A stretch of 64,000 nucleotides of DNA from Paenibacillus algicola (GCF_005577435.1 NZ_CP040396.1:509501-573500); one strand, 5' to 3'; counted from the stretch's first letter, positions 37,417-46,264 are shown. The notes: a model not told the origin generated them from the letters alone. Numbers and translations are program-made.

Positions 37417-37492
37417 CAGATCAGGCCACAAGCGGCATGTTCCGGCGAAGATGCTGGAGGTGCCGCTTTTGTGCAGCAGAGGAGGACAACCC

Positions 37493-38228
37493 ATGGCACT
37501 CGACTTCACAACCGCCTATTTGCGCAGCGTGCAGCTTTTGAAGGAGCAGGTTCCTTCGTTTGACGCCTATCCCTTTCATCTCCCGGCCGTATCGGCGCTG
37601 GAGCAGCTGGAGCTTCATCCACGGGTTACTTACATTGTCGGGGAAAATGGCATGGGCAAATCGACGATGCTGGAAGCCATCGCTGTGGCCATGGGCTTTA
37701 ATGCGGAGGGCGGAACGGTGAACTTCTCGTTTGCGACCCGCGAGACGCATTCGGAGCTTCATCAATATCTTCGGACGGTGCGGGGAGCACGCCGACCGAA
37801 GGACGGCTTTTTCTTCCGGGCGGAGAGCTATTATAACGTTGCCTCGGAGGTGGATGTCCTGGAAGCATCCCATAACTACGGCGGAACCTCGCTCCATGCG
37901 CAGTCACATGGGGAATCCTTCTTTGCGGCATTTCTGCACCGGTTCAGCGGTCAGGGATTGTACATCATGGATGAGCCGGAGGCGGCGCTGTCTCCCTTGC
38001 GCCAGATGGCGCTGCTGACGCGCATTCATGATCTGGTCAAGGCGGAGTCCCAGTTTATTATATCCACGCATTCACCGAATTGTCATGGCATACCCCGACG
38101 CCCTCATCTACAAGCTGACCGACGACGGTCTGGAGCGCTGCAGCCTGGAAGACACCGACCACTTTCTGATTATGAAGGAATTCGTGAATCACCGGGAGGG
38201 CATGCTTCGGGAGCTGTTACGGGATTAA
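37493..38228 (+). pseudogene. AAA ATPase with single-base frameshift
   Basis: A predicted COG3910-type ATPase of about 245 residues if read through. Walker A is GENGMGKST and Walker B is IMDEPEAALS. Just after the switch histidine (STHSP) the frame breaks: the bases CCGAATTGTCATGG contain one extra A at 38078-38079. Removing it gives SPIVMAYPDALIYKL and continues to EFVNHREGML-RELLRD at 38228, the expected C-terminus. As written the protein runs into an unrelated tail ending at 38287. This is either a recent mutation or a sequencing error. The ATG at 37493 has GAGGAGG upstream. Confidence 0.85.
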
Positions 38229-38234
38229 GCTTTT

Positions 38235-38510
38235 TCAAAGCGGGAACAAGGATAATATATCCTGCGGCTCCACCAGAAATTCGATAAACACCCCGACGAG
38301 GGCCACGAGGACACCATAAAGAAGAGGTACCTTTTTCTCGCTCAACCCCGTTTTCTCAAATCCGATCATGAATGCGACAGCAACGACCCAAAAGCTCATG
38401 CTGGCGACAAAGCTATTCACAACCTGGCTTTCACGGATCAGATCACATAAGAACACCGATACCCCCAAAGCAAATATAAACAACGGAATTCGTAGTGTTA
38501 AGGTTGCCAT
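38235..38510 (-). CDS. Small hypothetical membrane protein
   Basis: A 91-residue protein with three hydrophobic segments. AGGAGG lies nine bases before the ATG. It is convergent with the frameshifted ATPase, six bases apart. No family recognised. Confidence 0.7.
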   Translation of the reverse strand: MATLTLRIPLFIFALGVSVFLCDLIRESQVVNSFVASMSFWVVAVAFMIGFEKTGLSEKKVPLLYGVLVALVGVFIEFLVEPQDILSLFPL

Positions 38511-38602
38511 TTCGTATACCTCCTGGTTATATTTCCTTTACATTCCTGTTTATAGTATAACATATATCCCAGTACACAACCGCCCAGCTTGACCTTATGC
38601 CC

Positions 38603-38644
38603 AAAAAAGAACCGTCCTGTCCCCGAAGGGAAAGAACGGTTCTT
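38603..38644 (-). terminator. Intrinsic terminator of nrdB
   Basis: AAGAACCGT (38607-38615) pairs with ACGGTTCTT (38636-38644). Reading on the minus strand, T residues (38603-38608) follow the stem, 37 bases after the nrdB stop. Confidence 0.85.
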
Positions 38645-38680
38645 GTTGTTGATTCAGCACACGGACTGCTGATCGGAGTC

Positions 38681-39712
38681 TTACAAATCGTCAAATCCGT
38701 TATCGTCGCCGACCTTGCCGTAGTTGCGCGATTTGGCTTCAAAAAAGTCCGTTTTCGTCGCATTCAAGGCTTCATCGGAGAACGGCTTGATCCACGGCAT
38801 GCAGTTCACGTCCACGCCCTCATAGGCTTTGTCGAGACCCATCATGCTCAGGCGGCGGTTAGCAATAAACTTGATATAGTCCGCCAGCTCGTTCAGATCA
38901 ATGCCTTTAACCTTGCTAAGCGTATAGTGCGCCCAGTTGGTTTCCAGCTCGACAGCGCGGTTTACCGTGCGGTAGATGTAGTCGTTGTTTTCCGGGGTAT
39001 CCAGCTCCGGGAAGTCCTTCAGCAGCTGCTTGAACACCTCGGCAAAGAAGTAGCAGTGCTGGTTCTCGTCACGCTGAATATAGGAAATCATCTGGCTGGT
39101 GGACATCATCTTCTGATCACGGGCCAGGTTGTAGAAGAAGGCGAACGTGCTGTAGAAGAAGATGCCTTCCAGAATCAAATCCGCAACCATCGCTTCAAAA
39201 AACGTCTGCGGCGACGGATTGTCACGGAAGGACTGATAAATATCAGCGATAAACCGGTTGCGGTCCAGCAGGACCGGATCATGCTTCCAATACTCAAAAA
39301 TCTCCTTCTGCTCCTGCTCGGATACGATTGAAGACAGCACGTAAGAATAGGATTGGTTATGCACGACCTCCTGCTGACCGATAATCGCGGAAATCGCCTC
39401 CAGCGAGGAATCTGTAAAGTAACGCTTCACATCGCTGACAAACATGGTCTGCATGGAGTCCAGCACCGCGAGCAGTGAAATGTTGATTTTAAAGGTGCGC
39501 TGCTCCTCCGGATCCAGGCGGGAAAACTGCTGTGCATCCTTGGACATCGGGATCTCATCCGCGATCCAGTGGTTCAGAAGCAGAACCTTGTACAGCTTGT
39601 ACATATGCGGCATACGGATGTCGTTCCAGTTCAGAATGCCGGAGCATTCTCCTTCAATGATACGGGTAGAGCGGTTCGGCGCTTCCGTGTTAAAAATCTT
39701 TTGCATCTGCAT
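38681..39712 (-). CDS. nrdB: Ribonucleotide reductase, small subunit
   Basis: A 343-residue class I radical-generating subunit. Metal ligands and radical-site segments are visible: DSMQTMFVSD, EVVHNQSY, ILEGIFFYSTFAFF and RDENQHCYFF, the order expected for NrdB/NrdF. The ATG at 39712 is preferred because AAGGAGAGAG precedes it; the frame extends seven codons further without support. It lies downstream of nrdA on the same strand, but the genes are 717 bases apart, which is unusual, and the gap is mostly tandem repeat. It supplies the tyrosyl or metal radical for deoxyribonucleotide synthesis. Confidence 0.95.
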   Translation of the reverse strand: MQMQKIFNTEAPNRSTRIIEGECSGILNWNDIRMPHMYKLYKVLLLNHWIADEIPMSKDAQQFSRLDPEEQRTFKINISLLAVLDSMQTMFVSDVKRYFTDSSLEAISAIIGQQEVVHNQSYSYVLSSIVSEQEQKEIFEYWKHDPVLLDRNRFIADIYQSFRDNPSPQTFFEAMVADLILEGIFFYSTFAFFYNLARDQKMMSTSQMISYIQRDENQHCYFFAEVFKQLLKDFPELDTPENNDYIYRTVNRAVELETNWAHYTLSKVKGIDLNELADYIKFIANRRLSMMGLDKAYEGVDVNCMPWIKPFSDEALNATKTDFFEAKSRNYGKVGDDNGFDDL

Positions 39713-39888
39713 GCTCGTTCTCTCTCCTTGCAATCTATATTAGGGGGAGTTCGGATATCTGCTCTTTCTCCACTGTTGTCCGCGCAAAGGCGTCCTCAGA
39801 TCAGATATCCTCACCCTACGAAGTTTTTTTCTTAGTCTATTCAAACGATGCCAGCGATGCTCTATCGTACAAGCCCGCTTTAGCGGGG

Positions 39889-40300
39889 CCTGCAGCCCCT
39901 CCATCGGGTCTGCACCCAATTTCCAGCAAATCCCGAAGGGAGAGCGCTCCAAGCAGGAAGGGACCTCATCTCAAGCGCCGCAGCCCGTCCATCGGGTCTG
40001 CACCCAACTTCCAGCAAATCCCGAAGGGAGAGCGCTCCAAGCAGGAAGGCACCTCATCCCAAGCGCCGCAGCCCGTCCATCGGGTCTGCACCCAACTTCC
40101 AGCAAATCCCGAAGGGAGAGCGCTCCAAGCAGGAAAGTACCTCATCCCAAGCGCCGCAGCCGCTCCATCGGGTCTGCACCTAACTTCCAGCAAATCCCGA
40201 AGGGAGAGCGCTCCAAGCAGGAAGGGACCTCATCTCAAGCACCACAGCCGCTCCATCGGGTCTGCACCATCGTGAAGCGTCCCCGAAGGGGGAAAGCGCT
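39889..40300. repeat. 88-bp tandem repeat between nrdA and nrdB
   Basis: Four full copies and one partial copy of an 88-base unit start at 39889, 39977, 40065, 40153 and 40241. Copies two to four are almost identical. Each contains CATCGGGTCTGCACCCAACT, AGCAAATCCCGAAGGGAGAG and the palindrome GAGCGCTC. The period is not a multiple of three, and short frames across it lack ribosome sites, so it is probably non-coding. It would be transcribed if nrdA and nrdB share one mRNA. Confidence 0.9.
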
Positions 40301-40385
40301 CCTAGCACCCAAGCTCCGTATCTCCGCCACACTCGCACCCTGCACGGGTTTACTTTCGGGAGTCCAGAGGGCAGAGCCCTTGGGG

Positions 40386-40407
40386 CCCTCCCTTTGGAAA
40401 GGGAGGG
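40386..40407 (-). terminator. Perfect hairpin 3' of nrdA
   Basis: CCCTCCCTTT (40386-40395) and AAAGGGAGGG (40398-40407) form a ten-base stem 22 bases after the nrdA stop. No T-run follows, so attenuation or mRNA processing is as likely as termination. Confidence 0.4.
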
Positions 40408-40429
40408 TTTGGGAGGGATTCGAAAAGCT

Positions 40430-42763
40430 TTAGCTTGCGCAGGACTCGCATTCTTCAATCGTCAGTGCCCGGCTGCGTACATAGTATGTGGACTTGATGC
40501 CTGCTTTCCAGGCATGCAGGTGCAGCTCCAGGAACTCCGAAGCGCGGATGTCCGGACGGACATACAGGTTAAAGCTTTGTGCCTGGTCTACGTGACGCTG
40601 GCGGGCCGCAGCCATCTTGATGGACCAGTGCTGGTCAATCAGGAATGCCGTTTTGTAATACCAGATTGTCTTGTCCGACAGATCCGGAGCCGGATTTGCG
40701 ATCTTGTAGGTTGTTTTTTCTTCATAAGACAAGAGCTCGTACAACGGATCAATGCTGGCGGTGGAGCCGGCGATGATCGAGGTGGAGCCGTTCGGAGCGA
40801 TGGCGAACAGCCATGCATTCCGGACACCGTTCTGCTGAACCTCCTGCTGCAGCTCGCGCCATTGCTCGGTGGTCACGAATTGGCCTACATGCTCGCCGTC
40901 AGTGTAGCCGCGGAAGGTGAAATATTCGCCGCTTTCCCAATCCGAGCCCTTGAACTTCGGATAGTGACCTTTTTCCTTGGCCAGCTCCATGCTGGATTTA
41001 ACCAGCAGATAGTTAATATGCTCATACAGATTGTCGTTATAAGCGACCGCCTCATCAGACTCCCAGCGGATGCCCTCCAGAGCCAAAAGGTGGTGAAGCC
41101 CGAACGTTCCCAGGCCGACCGCGCGGTATTGGCTGTTCGTGTACTGGGCCTGCAGCACTTCAATATTGTTAATGTCGATGACGTTGTCCAGCATCCGGAC
41201 CTGAATCGGCACGAGACGCTCCAGGACGCCAGCAGGCACTGCGCGTGCCAGGTGGATCGAGTTCAGGTTGCACACCACGAAGTCACCAGGGATTTTGGAA
41301 ATCACGATCCGGGTCTGGCCGTCCTTCGTAACCAGCTCTTCCTGCTCAACGACCGTTTGGGACTGGTTCTGCATAATTTCCGTACACAGGTTGGAGGAGT
41401 AGATCATGCCATGCGCCGAGTTCGGGTTCGCCCGGTTGACGGTATCACGGTAGAACATGTATGGCGTGCCGGTCTCCAGCTGGGACTTCATAATCCGCTT
41501 CATAATGTCGATGGCTTGTACGGTGATGCGCGGCAGAACCGGGTTAGCGACTGCCTCTGCATATTTTTGGCGGAACTCGCCATCGCCCTGGGCAGCATCG
41601 TAAAAATCCTCCAGACCGAGCGGACGACCGTCCTCACTCTTCCAGCCCATCACTTTCTTCACTTCATGCGGGCAGAACAGGCTCCACTCGTCCCGGGCCT
41701 CAACCGCCTCCATGAACAGGTCAGGCAGGCATACGCCGTGGAACACGTCGTGCGCTCGCATACGCTCATCCCCGTTGTTCAGCTTCAAGTCGAGGAAGGC
41801 GAGAATGTCCTTGTGGAACACGTCCAGGTATACAGCCACGGCGCCCTTGCGGGTACCCAGCTGGTCCACGCTGACAGCGGTGTTGTTCAGCTGACGGATC
41901 CACGGGATCACGCCGGAGCTGGTGTTCTTGTGACCCCGGATGTCTGAGCCGCGTGCGCGTACCTTGCCGAGGTATACGCCGATGCCGCCGCCCATTTTGC
42001 TCAGGCGTGCTACATCGGTGTTGGAATCAAAAATCCCCTCCAGCGAGTCATCCACCGTATCAATAAAGCAGCTGGACAACTGTCCGGCGACTTTTTTGCC
42101 GGCGTTGGACATGGTAGGCGTAGCGGCCGTCATGTACAGGTTGCTCATAGCCCAGTAGGCTTCCTTCACGAGCTCCAGGCGCTTGTCTTCCGGCTCTTTG
42201 TGCATCAGGTACATGGCGATGACCATGTAGCGCTCCTGCGGCAGCTCCATGACCCGGCCGTCAAAATCCGTAGCCAGGTACCGCTCGGCCAGCGTCAGCA
42301 GTCCGATATAATCGAACAGAAGATCGCGGGAGTAGTCAATCGTATCTGCGAGCTCCTCAATTTGAGCCTTGGTGTAGCAGGAGAGCAGCTCTTCGCGGTA
42401 AATCCCTTTTTGCACCAGCTCTGTGATGAGCGGGTACAGAGCGCCGTAGGGCTCTTCCGGATAAGCTTTATATCTGCGGTGGTTGGCCGCTTTTTTATAT
42501 AATGACGTCAGGAGGGAGCGGGCTGCCGCGAATTTCCAGTTGGGCTCCTCTTTGCTGACCAGCTCCAGGGCGGACATGGTGAACGCATTGCTGATCTCCT
42601 CACCGGAGACCTGCTCACCGCGAAGCTTTGCAGTTACCCCGCGCAGCAGTCTTTCCTTATCGAGCATATCCAGGTCCTTCAAAATACGGTCCGCATACAC
42701 AGAGAGGCGGATTTCATCAAAAGCCAGCTGACGGTTATTGGGCTTGACTACGAGTTGTGGCAT
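40430..42763 (-). CDS. nrdA: Ribonucleotide reductase, large subunit
   Basis: A 777-residue catalytic subunit that reduces ribonucleoside diphosphates. An N-terminal ATP-cone (about 1-90; ISNAFTMSALELV) suggests allosteric dATP inhibition. The barrel shows GQLSSCFIDT (first redox Cys), NLCTEIMQ with the radical Cys, NLNSIHLAR and GTFGLHHLLA. The C-terminal swinging pair is CESC, three residues from the end. The ATG follows AAGGTAGGG. Upstream are NrdR boxes and a structured leader; downstream is nrdB after a repeat-filled gap. Confidence 0.96.
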   Translation of the reverse strand: MPQLVVKPNNRQLAFDEIRLSVYADRILKDLDMLDKERLLRGVTAKLRGEQVSGEEISNAFTMSALELVSKEEPNWKFAAARSLLTSLYKKAANHRRYKAYPEEPYGALYPLITELVQKGIYREELLSCYTKAQIEELADTIDYSRDLLFDYIGLLTLAERYLATDFDGRVMELPQERYMVIAMYLMHKEPEDKRLELVKEAYWAMSNLYMTAATPTMSNAGKKVAGQLSSCFIDTVDDSLEGIFDSNTDVARLSKMGGGIGVYLGKVRARGSDIRGHKNTSSGVIPWIRQLNNTAVSVDQLGTRKGAVAVYLDVFHKDILAFLDLKLNNGDERMRAHDVFHGVCLPDLFMEAVEARDEWSLFCPHEVKKVMGWKSEDGRPLGLEDFYDAAQGDGEFRQKYAEAVANPVLPRITVQAIDIMKRIMKSQLETGTPYMFYRDTVNRANPNSAHGMIYSSNLCTEIMQNQSQTVVEQEELVTKDGQTRIVISKIPGDFVVCNLNSIHLARAVPAGVLERLVPIQVRMLDNVIDINNIEVLQAQYTNSQYRAVGLGTFGLHHLLALEGIRWESDEAVAYNDNLYEHINYLLVKSSMELAKEKGHYPKFKGSDWESGEYFTFRGYTDGEHVGQFVTTEQWRELQQEVQQNGVRNAWLFAIAPNGSTSIIAGSTASIDPLYELLSYEEKTTYKIANPAPDLSDKTIWYYKTAFLIDQHWSIKMAAARQRHVDQAQSFNLYVRPDIRASEFLELHLHAWKAGIKSTYYVRSRALTIEECESCAS

Positions 42764-42816
42764 ACATCAATTCCCTACCTTCCTTAGGAAAAATAAAAGC
42801 AAAAAAGCAAGACAAG

Positions 42817-42859
42817 AAAAAAACATTTTCGACCAACCTCCCTGGGAAGGCTGAAAATG
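42817..42859 (-). terminator. Intrinsic terminator within the nrdA leader
   Basis: On the minus strand CATTTTC pairs with GAAAATG (plus-strand positions 42824-42830 and 42853-42859), enclosing a CC/GG inner helix, and is followed by seven T residues (42817-42823). It lies about 54 bases before the nrdA start, so it can stop transcription before the gene. This is the layout expected of an attenuator or riboswitch expression platform. Confidence 0.8.
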
Positions 42860-42914
42860 CTATTGTGCGCTGTGGGTTAAAATGCTGTCTGAGTGTGTAT
42901 GTACAGACGCGATC

Positions 42915-43030
42915 CGCAAACACGTGCCTGATTCCCGAAAGAAGCAGGTGCTAGGCATATAGGAGGGAGCTCATGGATTTTCGCCATGCTTCCCGTTCGG
43001 TCCGGAGCATATGTAAATATGTTCAGAACC
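42915..43030 (-). promoter_or_regulatory. Cobalamin-riboswitch-like core in nrdA leader
   Basis: The minus strand contains GGGAAGCATGG-CGAAAAT-CCATG followed by AGCTCCCTCC and, further on, GCCTAGCACCTGC. The GGG/CCC outer helix, the CATGG/CCATG inner helix and a loop close to the GGTGAAAATCC consensus match the P4-P5-L5 core of cobalamin riboswitches, and ACCTGC resembles the conserved 3' segment. The ACTGT junction strand and peripheral helices are not obvious, so it may be a compact or divergent form. B12 control of a class I reductase is known in Streptomyces, which makes the idea reasonable. Confidence 0.45.
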
Positions 43031-43040
43031 CCTACACACA

Positions 43041-43091
43041 CTATATTTGGTTAGTGATACTTAATTTAACCCAATATGTTGTATCTGTAAA
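43041..43091 (-). promoter_or_regulatory. nrdA promoter with two NrdR boxes
   Basis: On the minus strand TTTACA (43086-43091), a 17-base spacer and TAAATT (43063-43068) form the promoter. Plus-strand words CTATATTTGG (43041-43050) and CAATATGTTG (43072-43081) match the NrdR-box core CWATATATWG at eight and nine of ten positions. They are 31 bases apart, three helical turns, as is typical of NrdR sites. One lies in the spacer, the other just after the predicted start site. Confidence 0.8.
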
Positions 43092-43346
43092 CGATAATCT
43101 TCAAAAAAGCACAAAATGAATTATAGCAAATGACCGGGCAAACTGCCAATGTAGAAACTCACAAAAGAGAGTGGGAATCCATAGATATTGACGAAATGCG
43201 TCAATTTTTACGCAGATTCACCGGATCTGAGAGATTGCTATTTTTGTCACTGGCTGTGTGCAGTGGAGTGTGGTATGGGCTGCTTCGCTGGTGGGTGTGG
43301 GGGCGAGGGGAGGGAGGGGGTGCGGATCTGACTCTGACTCTGGCTC

Positions 43347-43533
43347 TCTAACGGTTGCCACGAGCGCTAATGCGTCAAATCCAGGGTTACTTTAATTCTA
43401 ACGGTTGCCACACGAGTTATTTAAGCAATTTGATGCCTCACAGCGACTGTTTCCACCAAATAAGCACGCTCACAACCGTTAGAATTAATTTGTTCCCGAT
43501 AGAGCAACAATAAGCACTGTGGCAACCGTTAGA
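43347..43533. repeat. Nested inverted-repeat element
   Basis: The outer pair TCTAACGGTTGCCAC (43347-43361) and GTGGCAACCGTTAGA (43519-43533) is a perfect 15-base inverted repeat. The inner pair TTAATTCTAACGGTTG (43392-43407) and CAACCGTTAGAATTAA (43473-43488) is a perfect 16-base inverted repeat. All four share TCTAACGGTTG. The 187-base element has no coding frame and could be a small non-autonomous mobile element or a REP-like intergenic repeat. Confidence 0.8.
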
Positions 43534-43705
43534 GCATGGGCTGAGGAGAGCATGAGCTAGTGTAGAGCATGAGCGACTGAGTGCGTGAGCTAGAAGGTGT
43601 AAAGCATAAGCTACTGAGAGAACGGACTAGTGTAAAGCATGAGCTGAGCTGAGCAGAGCAGAGCATAAGTAAGTTAGAGCATGAGCTACTGGGATCATGG
43701 GCTAA
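43531..43705. repeat. Degenerate AGCATGAGCTA repeats
   Basis: About ten imperfect copies of an 11-20 base unit (AGCATGAGCTA, AGCATAAGCTA, GAGCATGGGCTA) directly follow the inverted-repeat element. No gene is supported here; the rest of the gap from 43092 to 43893 likewise holds no frame with a ribosome site. Confidence 0.7.
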
Positions 43706-43893
43706 TGTATTGAGAAGCGTACACACGAGTAGGCAAGCCAGCTATGCTTGAGTGTGCGCATATATATTGATGAGCAAACGTCCAGCCGTGCCAAGACACG
43801 CCCAGCACACGTGCGTGCATGAAAACTACTTCTTTTCATCATAAAGCTGTTAGAATAAAGGTATCCTAAATCTGAAGGCAGGAGGTTATACGT

Positions 43894-44199
43894 ATGGCGA
43901 TTGCAGAGGTGACCGTTATACCGATTGGTACGGAGAGCACGTCTTTGAGCGCATATGTAGCGGGAATGCAGCGGGTATTGGAGCAGCAGGAGGGGGTTAC
44001 TTTCGAGCTGACCTCCATGAGCACCATCATTGAAGGCGAGCTGGGTGATATTTGGAAGGCGATTGCTGCTCTGCATGAAGCGCCATTTATGTGTGGGGCG
44101 AAGCGGGTGTCCACTTCGGTCAAAATCGACGATCGCCGTGATAAGGCGGGCTCCAGCAGACAGAAGCTGCAGTCGGTCATGGAGAAGCTGGGGCAGTAG
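43894..44199 (+). CDS. Thiamine-binding protein, YqgV/MTH1187 family
   Basis: A 101-residue ferredoxin-like-fold protein of DUF77. The AIAEVTVIPIGTESTSLSAYV start and the TSMSTIIEG-GDIWKAI segment are characteristic. Family members bind thiamine or its precursors; B. subtilis YqgV is the nearest named relative. CAGGAGG lies ten bases upstream of the ATG. It is a single gene between repeat DNA and a convergent gene; no thiamine-biosynthesis genes are near. Confidence 0.88.
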   Translation: MAIAEVTVIPIGTESTSLSAYVAGMQRVLEQQEGVTFELTSMSTIIEGELGDIWKAIAALHEAPFMCGAKRVSTSVKIDDRRDKAGSSRQKLQSVMEKLGQ

Positions 44200-44359
44200 C
44201 TGTTCCACAGCGGCTGGCCGCGGAATCGCTGCGTGCGTACCGCATCGCATGCAGCTCTCGGCCCGAGGCAAAGCGCTGCTGCGGCCGAGCCGCACCCGTG
44301 CCGGCCATGGCGCAGCGGCGAACCGCCGCCCTGCTCCAAGGCCAGCATGTATGCGGCCC

Positions 44360-44800
44360 TCATTTGGACAAGTTAATGATTTCTACATACTTGCTGTATT
44401 TCTGATCCGAGATGATGAGAAACGGGTCCATTCTTAACCGCTCTGCCTCATCAGACGCCAGTTCCCGGATATGTACGACGGATTTTAGGGTTACGCCGGC
44501 GTAATCGGTTTTTTCATCCAGTTGAATTTGGTCATACAGCTCCTTGCCGGACAATGCGTAGGTCCTGACGGGGTCGTCTATATCATAAGCTTTGGTGTAA
44601 TATCCTCTTTCTATTTCTACCTCCAAATAATATTTTTCCTCCCGGGCAAATTTACCCTTAATTGAAAGATCAGCAAAGGCAATGATGGAAACCAGCGGTT
44701 TGTTGAAATGGATTCGTTCCTGGTAGAGTGCATACAGTTTTGGAGAGGCGGCGACGGCGAGTAAGATCACAGCTAAAAGAACATAGGATCTTGTCTTCAT
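44360..44800 (-). CDS. Hypothetical exported protein
   Basis: A 146-residue protein with an N-terminal signal or anchor helix (YVLLAVILLAVAASPKLYA). The rest is an extracytoplasmic soluble domain rich in beta strands. The ribosome site is weak, so the start is uncertain. I do not recognise a family. Confidence 0.6.
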   Translation of the reverse strand: MKTRSYVLLAVILLAVAASPKLYALYQERIHFNKPLVSIIAFADLSIKGKFAREEKYYLEVEIERGYYTKAYDIDDPVRTYALSGKELYDQIQLDEKTDYAGVTLKSVVHIRELASDEAERLRMDPFLIISDQKYSKYVEIINLSK

Positions 44801-44831
44801 CTCAAGACGAGCGATGCTGCTACAGAGAATC

Positions 44832-44924
44832 TCAGCGCCAAACGGGCTGTGGTTTCCCGTGCGGGAGCAAAATACAAAACCGTCTGGAGCAGCGGCTTAC
44901 GCTGTCTGCATCTGCTGTAGGCAT
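44832..44924 (-). CDS. Possible 30-residue small protein
   Basis: An ATG at 44924 follows AAAAAGGAGG with nine-base spacing, one of the best ribosome sites in the window, but the frame closes after 30 codons (start MPTADADSV). It ends 32 bases before the exported-protein gene. It may be a leader peptide, a small protein or the start of a decayed gene. The remaining part of the 450-base gap up to 45248 shows nothing else. Confidence 0.3.
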   Translation of the reverse strand: MPTADADSVSRCSRRFCILLPHGKPQPVWR

Positions 44925-45248
44925 GGCTCTGACCTCCTTTTTGATTCATGATGGCTGCATAAAAAGGAATAGATATGATGTAGTACGCCACTTTAGCACA
45001 ATGGGTTCAAAAATGAAGCTGATACCACCCGCACATTTATAAAGAATATGCAAGTCTTCCTGCAAATGCACAGCCGTTTACAAGATTCGTTGAATACAAT
45101 GTTTGTACATGCAGCGGGGAGGAGCGTCTGCATGCCAACTGCACCAGGTCAGCTAAGTAGGTGTGAATCACCGTCGGTTCCGGCGGAACCGATCTGGGAG
45201 TGTGTGGGGAGCCCGGCTGCATGAAGTCAGGAAAGAGGGGGATGATTC

Positions 45249-46010
45249 GTGAAAAAGGTATGGATTGACGCCGGTCACGGAGGAACAGACCCGGGAGCGT
45301 CTGGAAACGGACTGCAGGAGAAGAATGTGGTGCTCGCGATCGCTAAAGGCATCCAGCAGCGGCTGGAGGCGGAGTATCAGGAGGTGCAGGTGCTCATGTC
45401 GCGTTCCACCGATGTGTTTCTGGAGCTGCCGCAGCGCACCGCAGCGGCGAATCGGGCCGGAGCGGATATTCTGATCTCGATCCATTGTAATGCCGGGGGC
45501 GGCTCCGGGGGCTTTGAGTCTTTTCGCTACACTAAGCCGAGCAGTGAGTCGGTAAGGCTGCAAAATCATCTGCATACCGACATTATGGCGGCCCTGCGTC
45601 CGTTTGGGGTCAATGATCGGGGACAGAAAAGCGCGAACTTTCACATGGTCAGGGAAAGTGCTATGCCAGCGGTATTGACTGAGAACCTGTTTGTGGATGT
45701 AGCCTCAGATGCCGCCAAGCTGAAGCAGAATGAGGTCATTGCGGCGCTGGTCAACGGCCATGTTACCGGCATTGCCAAGCATTTGGGATTACAAGCAAAG
45801 GAGGCGAGCCCAGTGGCAGAAACCCCGAATTCCGCACGAGATATTCATACTGTCAGCCCATGGGCACAGGCGGCGTGGGACGAAGCGGTGAAGAACGGGC
45901 TGTTTGATGGCAAGCGTCCCGGTGCGCCGTTGACCCGCGAGGAGGCGGCGATCGTATTTAACCGTCTGCGAAATCAGCTGATGGCGATGCTTCAAAGCGA
46001 CAAAGATTAA
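45249..46010 (+). CDS. N-acetylmuramoyl-L-alanine amidase
   Basis: A 253-residue amidase_3 (CwlC/LytC type) enzyme that cleaves the peptide from muramic acid in peptidoglycan. Zinc ligands are in DAGHGG, the Glu of QEKN and SIHCNA, and the catalytic Glu is in LTENLF. The last 60 residues (VSPWAQAAWDEAVKNGLFDG and LTREEAAIVFNRL) form one S-layer-homology-like motif, probably for wall attachment. No signal peptide is present, as in B. subtilis CwlC, which is released by mother-cell lysis. The GTG start has an AGAGGGGGA site. Confidence 0.92.
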   Translation: MKKVWIDAGHGGTDPGASGNGLQEKNVVLAIAKGIQQRLEAEYQEVQVLMSRSTDVFLELPQRTAAANRAGADILISIHCNAGGGSGGFESFRYTKPSSESVRLQNHLHTDIMAALRPFGVNDRGQKSANFHMVRESAMPAVLTENLFVDVASDAAKLKQNEVIAALVNGHVTGIAKHLGLQAKEASPVAETPNSARDIHTVSPWAQAAWDEAVKNGLFDGKRPGAPLTREEAAIVFNRLRNQLMAMLQSDKD

Positions 46011-46083
46011 TCTCTCCAAGTGTCGATCAGGAGCAGGAGCCCCGGCCTGGAAACCGGCAGCAATATAAGGTTAACCGATAAAA

Positions 46084-46134
46084 GCCGCCCCTCTGATACC
46101 CGCTGCTGCGGTGCATCGAGAGGGGCGGCGGTTT
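46084..46134. terminator. Bidirectional terminator hairpin
   Basis: GCCGCCCCTCT (46084-46094) pairs with AGAGGGGCGGC (46119-46129) between the convergent amidase and CheB/CheR-kinase genes; short A and T runs flank it. Confidence 0.75.
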
Positions 46135-46264
46135 GAGTGGGCGGCTAGCAAGAGTGTGGTCGATCGACTGCTGTTATGCAGCGGAACACCGCGCACCGGG
46201 AGCTGCGCCCAGTGCGGAAGAATGCGTCGGTTCGACCAATTCACGCGAGCATTGACCAGAGGAG

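Noticed and set aside
40394-41947. 517-codon plus-strand frame opposite nrdA
   Set aside because: Shadow of the well-conserved nrdA gene.
43130-43351. 73-codon frame downstream of the nrdA promoter on the plus strand
   Set aside because: No ribosome site, and its end is a low-complexity G-rich stretch leading into the repeat element.
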